A program made the translations under genes and the position numbers. Of a stretch of 64,000 bases of DNA, positions 62,727 through 64,000 are shown one piece after another; positions within the stretch are counted from its first letter, which is position 1; the number at the start of each line of letters is the position of its first letter. The DNA is taken from assembly GCF_002868715.1 (NCBI RefSeq), contig NZ_PKLZ01000008.1, forward strand, positions 1 to 64,000. Direction: 5' to 3'. Below the pieces are notes generated by a model that had not been told where the DNA came from, made no database searches, and saw only the letters and a program-made list of their open reading frames with translations. The stretch comes from Kineobactrum sediminis (GTDB taxonomy: Bacteria; Pseudomonadota; Gammaproteobacteria; Pseudomonadales; Halieaceae).

Positions 62727-64000
62727 TCAGAATACGGTGATGTCGGCGTCGGCGAGCAGGCCCTGTTGATGTTCAACCTGCACTATTGCGCCGTACTCTT
62801 CGCTAATACGTTGAGCCAGGCCACGCTGCTCCTCGCGGGAAAGACGGGCGAGGTCGCCGGGGGTGACGCGCAGCAATTGCACTACCCGGGCATCGCCACC
62901 GGGCTCTACCACGTAATCAACAACAGGCTCCGTAGCGGGTGCTGCCAGCGCAAAAGCGCGCTGTAACACCGCTCTCGGCACCATCCGGCTATCGCGACGG
63001 GCGCCCAGCTCCACCTGCCATTCGTAACCGAGACGTGTTGCCAGGGCCTCGACACCTTCACCCGATCCGATTGCCTCCATCGCCTGTTCTGCTGCCGCAG
63101 CGAGCTCTTCCCTGGCGCGCTGTTCGATAATGGCGGCTGCTATGTCCTCGCGCACCGCTTCCAGCTCCTGCACCGCAGCGGGGTTATAGCGGTGCAGGTG
63201 CACCGCCACGAAACGATTGTCGGGCAATTCCAGGACTTCGCTGTTGTGGCCGCGTTCAAGCACATCCTCGGAAAACGCTGCCCGCAGCACCTGGGGATTG
63301 GACAAAGGTCCGGTGGGCTGGTCTCGCAACAAGGGTTCACTGCGCTTGATCTCAAGACCCAGCTCCTCGGCGGGCCGGGCCAGGCTATCCGCGGTAAACG
63401 CCAGGTCGCGCAGTTTTTCCACGGTACTCAACAATGCCAGCTTCGCCTGGCGCTCCTGTACCCGTTGTTCCAGCTCGGGCCTGAGTTGTGCAAGGCTGGG
63501 AGCACCGGCTTCGCGACGCTCGGTCACTTTCAGTATGTGAATACCGGCCTCAGTCTTCACCGGAGCTGATACTGCATCTACTTCCAGTGCCGCGATCGCC
63601 TCTTCCATTTCGTCCGGAAACGCGTCACCGGCGGTGAAGCCCAAATCACCGCCGCTGCCCGCCGAACCGATGTCGTCCGATAGCTCCGCGGCCACCTCGG
63701 CAAAATCCCTGCCTGCGGCAAGCTCGGCCTGCACCCTGGCAACACGTTCGGCAAGCGCCTCGTCGGACTCGCCACTGCGCTGCTCAAGCAGGATGTGGGA
63801 GACACGGTTCTCATCCTGGTACTGGTAACTTTGTGCTTCTATCCGGTATTCCTCTTCAATCGCCGCTTCTGCCACCGGCTCGCGAAAGTCATCAAGAGAC
63901 AGCTCGACATAGTTCAGCTCCACGGATTCAGGTGTCATGAACATAGACTGGTTGTCGGCATAGAACGCCTCAATTGCCGATTCATCAACAACCGCATCAT
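62727..64000 (-). CDS. ppiD: Periplasmic folding chaperone PpiD, C-terminal part (gene cut by window edge)
   Basis: The frame stays open to base 64000, so the N-terminus with its membrane anchor lies outside. Visible are a SurA-N/PpiD region (ESVELNYVELSLDDF), a parvulin domain (NRVSHILLEQRS, GGDLGFTAGDAFPDEMEEAI, TEAGIHILKVTER) and the long helical C-terminal chaperone part. PpiD is anchored in the inner membrane near the Sec translocon and helps fold outer-membrane proteins. The parvulin domain is often catalytically weak in this family. It ends ten bases before serA. Confidence 0.9.
   Translation of the reverse strand, partial: DAVVDESAIEAFYADNQSMFMTPESVELNYVELSLDDFREPVAEAAIEEEYRIEAQSYQYQDENRVSHILLEQRSGESDEALAERVARVQAELAAGRDFAEVAAELSDDIGSAGSGGDLGFTAGDAFPDEMEEAIAALEVDAVSAPVKTEAGIHILKVTERREAGAPSLAQLRPELEQRVQERQAKLALLSTVEKLRDLAFTADSLARPAEELGLEIKRSEPLLRDQPTGPLSNPQVLRAAFSEDVLERGHNSEVLELPDNRFVAVHLHRYNPAAVQELEAVREDIAAAIIEQRAREELAAAAEQAMEAIGSGEGVEALATRLGYEWQVELGARRDSRMVPRAVLQRAFALAAPATEPVVDYVVEPGGDARVVQLLRVTPGDLARLSREEQRGLAQRISEEYGAIVQVEHQQGLLADADITVF

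Overview
The window looks like a chromosomal segment of a GC-rich gammaproteobacterium, probably a marine or environmental one near Cellvibrionales/Alteromonadales. The evidence is gene order and protein families: recC-recB-recD, gloB/yafS-like methyltransferase/rnhA/dnaQ, a B12-dependent metH, nfuA, etfBA next to ETF-QO, ppiD, DUF938, DUF1285, DUF2970 and DUF934. The species call is inference; no rRNA or tRNA gene was seen.

Bases 1-16,823 are accessory surface-polysaccharide DNA, almost all on the minus strand. From promoter side to distal end the order is: a MarR-type EPS-associated regulator, a Wzx-like flippase, a complete legionaminic-acid-type nonulosonate pathway (legB, legC, legH, legI, legG, ptmE-like CBS/nucleotidyltransferase, legF-like CMP-transferase), an insertion-sequence scar, then a clearly AT-rich block with a sialyltransferase-like gene, a Wzy-like polymerase and two GT2-type glycosyltransferases. 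Six pathway joints overlap by 4-8 bases, so the pathway reads as one operon. The scar (about 4,315-7,752) holds an IS256-type transposase remnant, a full-length IS3-family element, and a remnant of a second IS3 element. The IS3 element is split by a 1,810-bp group II intron inside its orfB. Removing 4,712-6,521 restores a 289-codon transposase exactly, whereas the intron's own reverse transcriptase/maturase is broken.

Bases 17,238-23,720 hold a DUF938 methyltransferase, a VanZ-like protein, three Rpn/PD-(D/E)XK nuclease-family genes sharing one C-terminal tail (one with a 432-bp in-frame deletion, one with a 1-base frameshift), an ACR3 arsenite exporter, an AraC-type regulator, and a REP-like palindromic repeat cluster.

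Bases 23,724-50,104 are mostly core genes: sohB, nudC, dnaQ, rnhA, a methyltransferase, gloB, mltD, rlmG, an LLM-class oxidoreductase, recDBC, a DAHP synthase, nfuA, metH, DUF2970, a 38-codon membrane-protein ORF, and a cysI-like sulfite reductase with its DUF934 partner.

Bases 50,137-57,199 are a copper-resistance island: a CPH-type copper ATPase on the minus strand diverging from copA (Tat-exported multicopper oxidase) and copB (outer-membrane protein), followed by an extra GAPDH and a D-2-hydroxyacid dehydrogenase. Intrinsic terminators lie after copB and after the dehydrogenase.

The end returns to core metabolism: etfA/etfB divergent from ETF-QO, DUF1285, a serA-type dehydrogenase and the C-terminal part of ppiD, which runs off the window.
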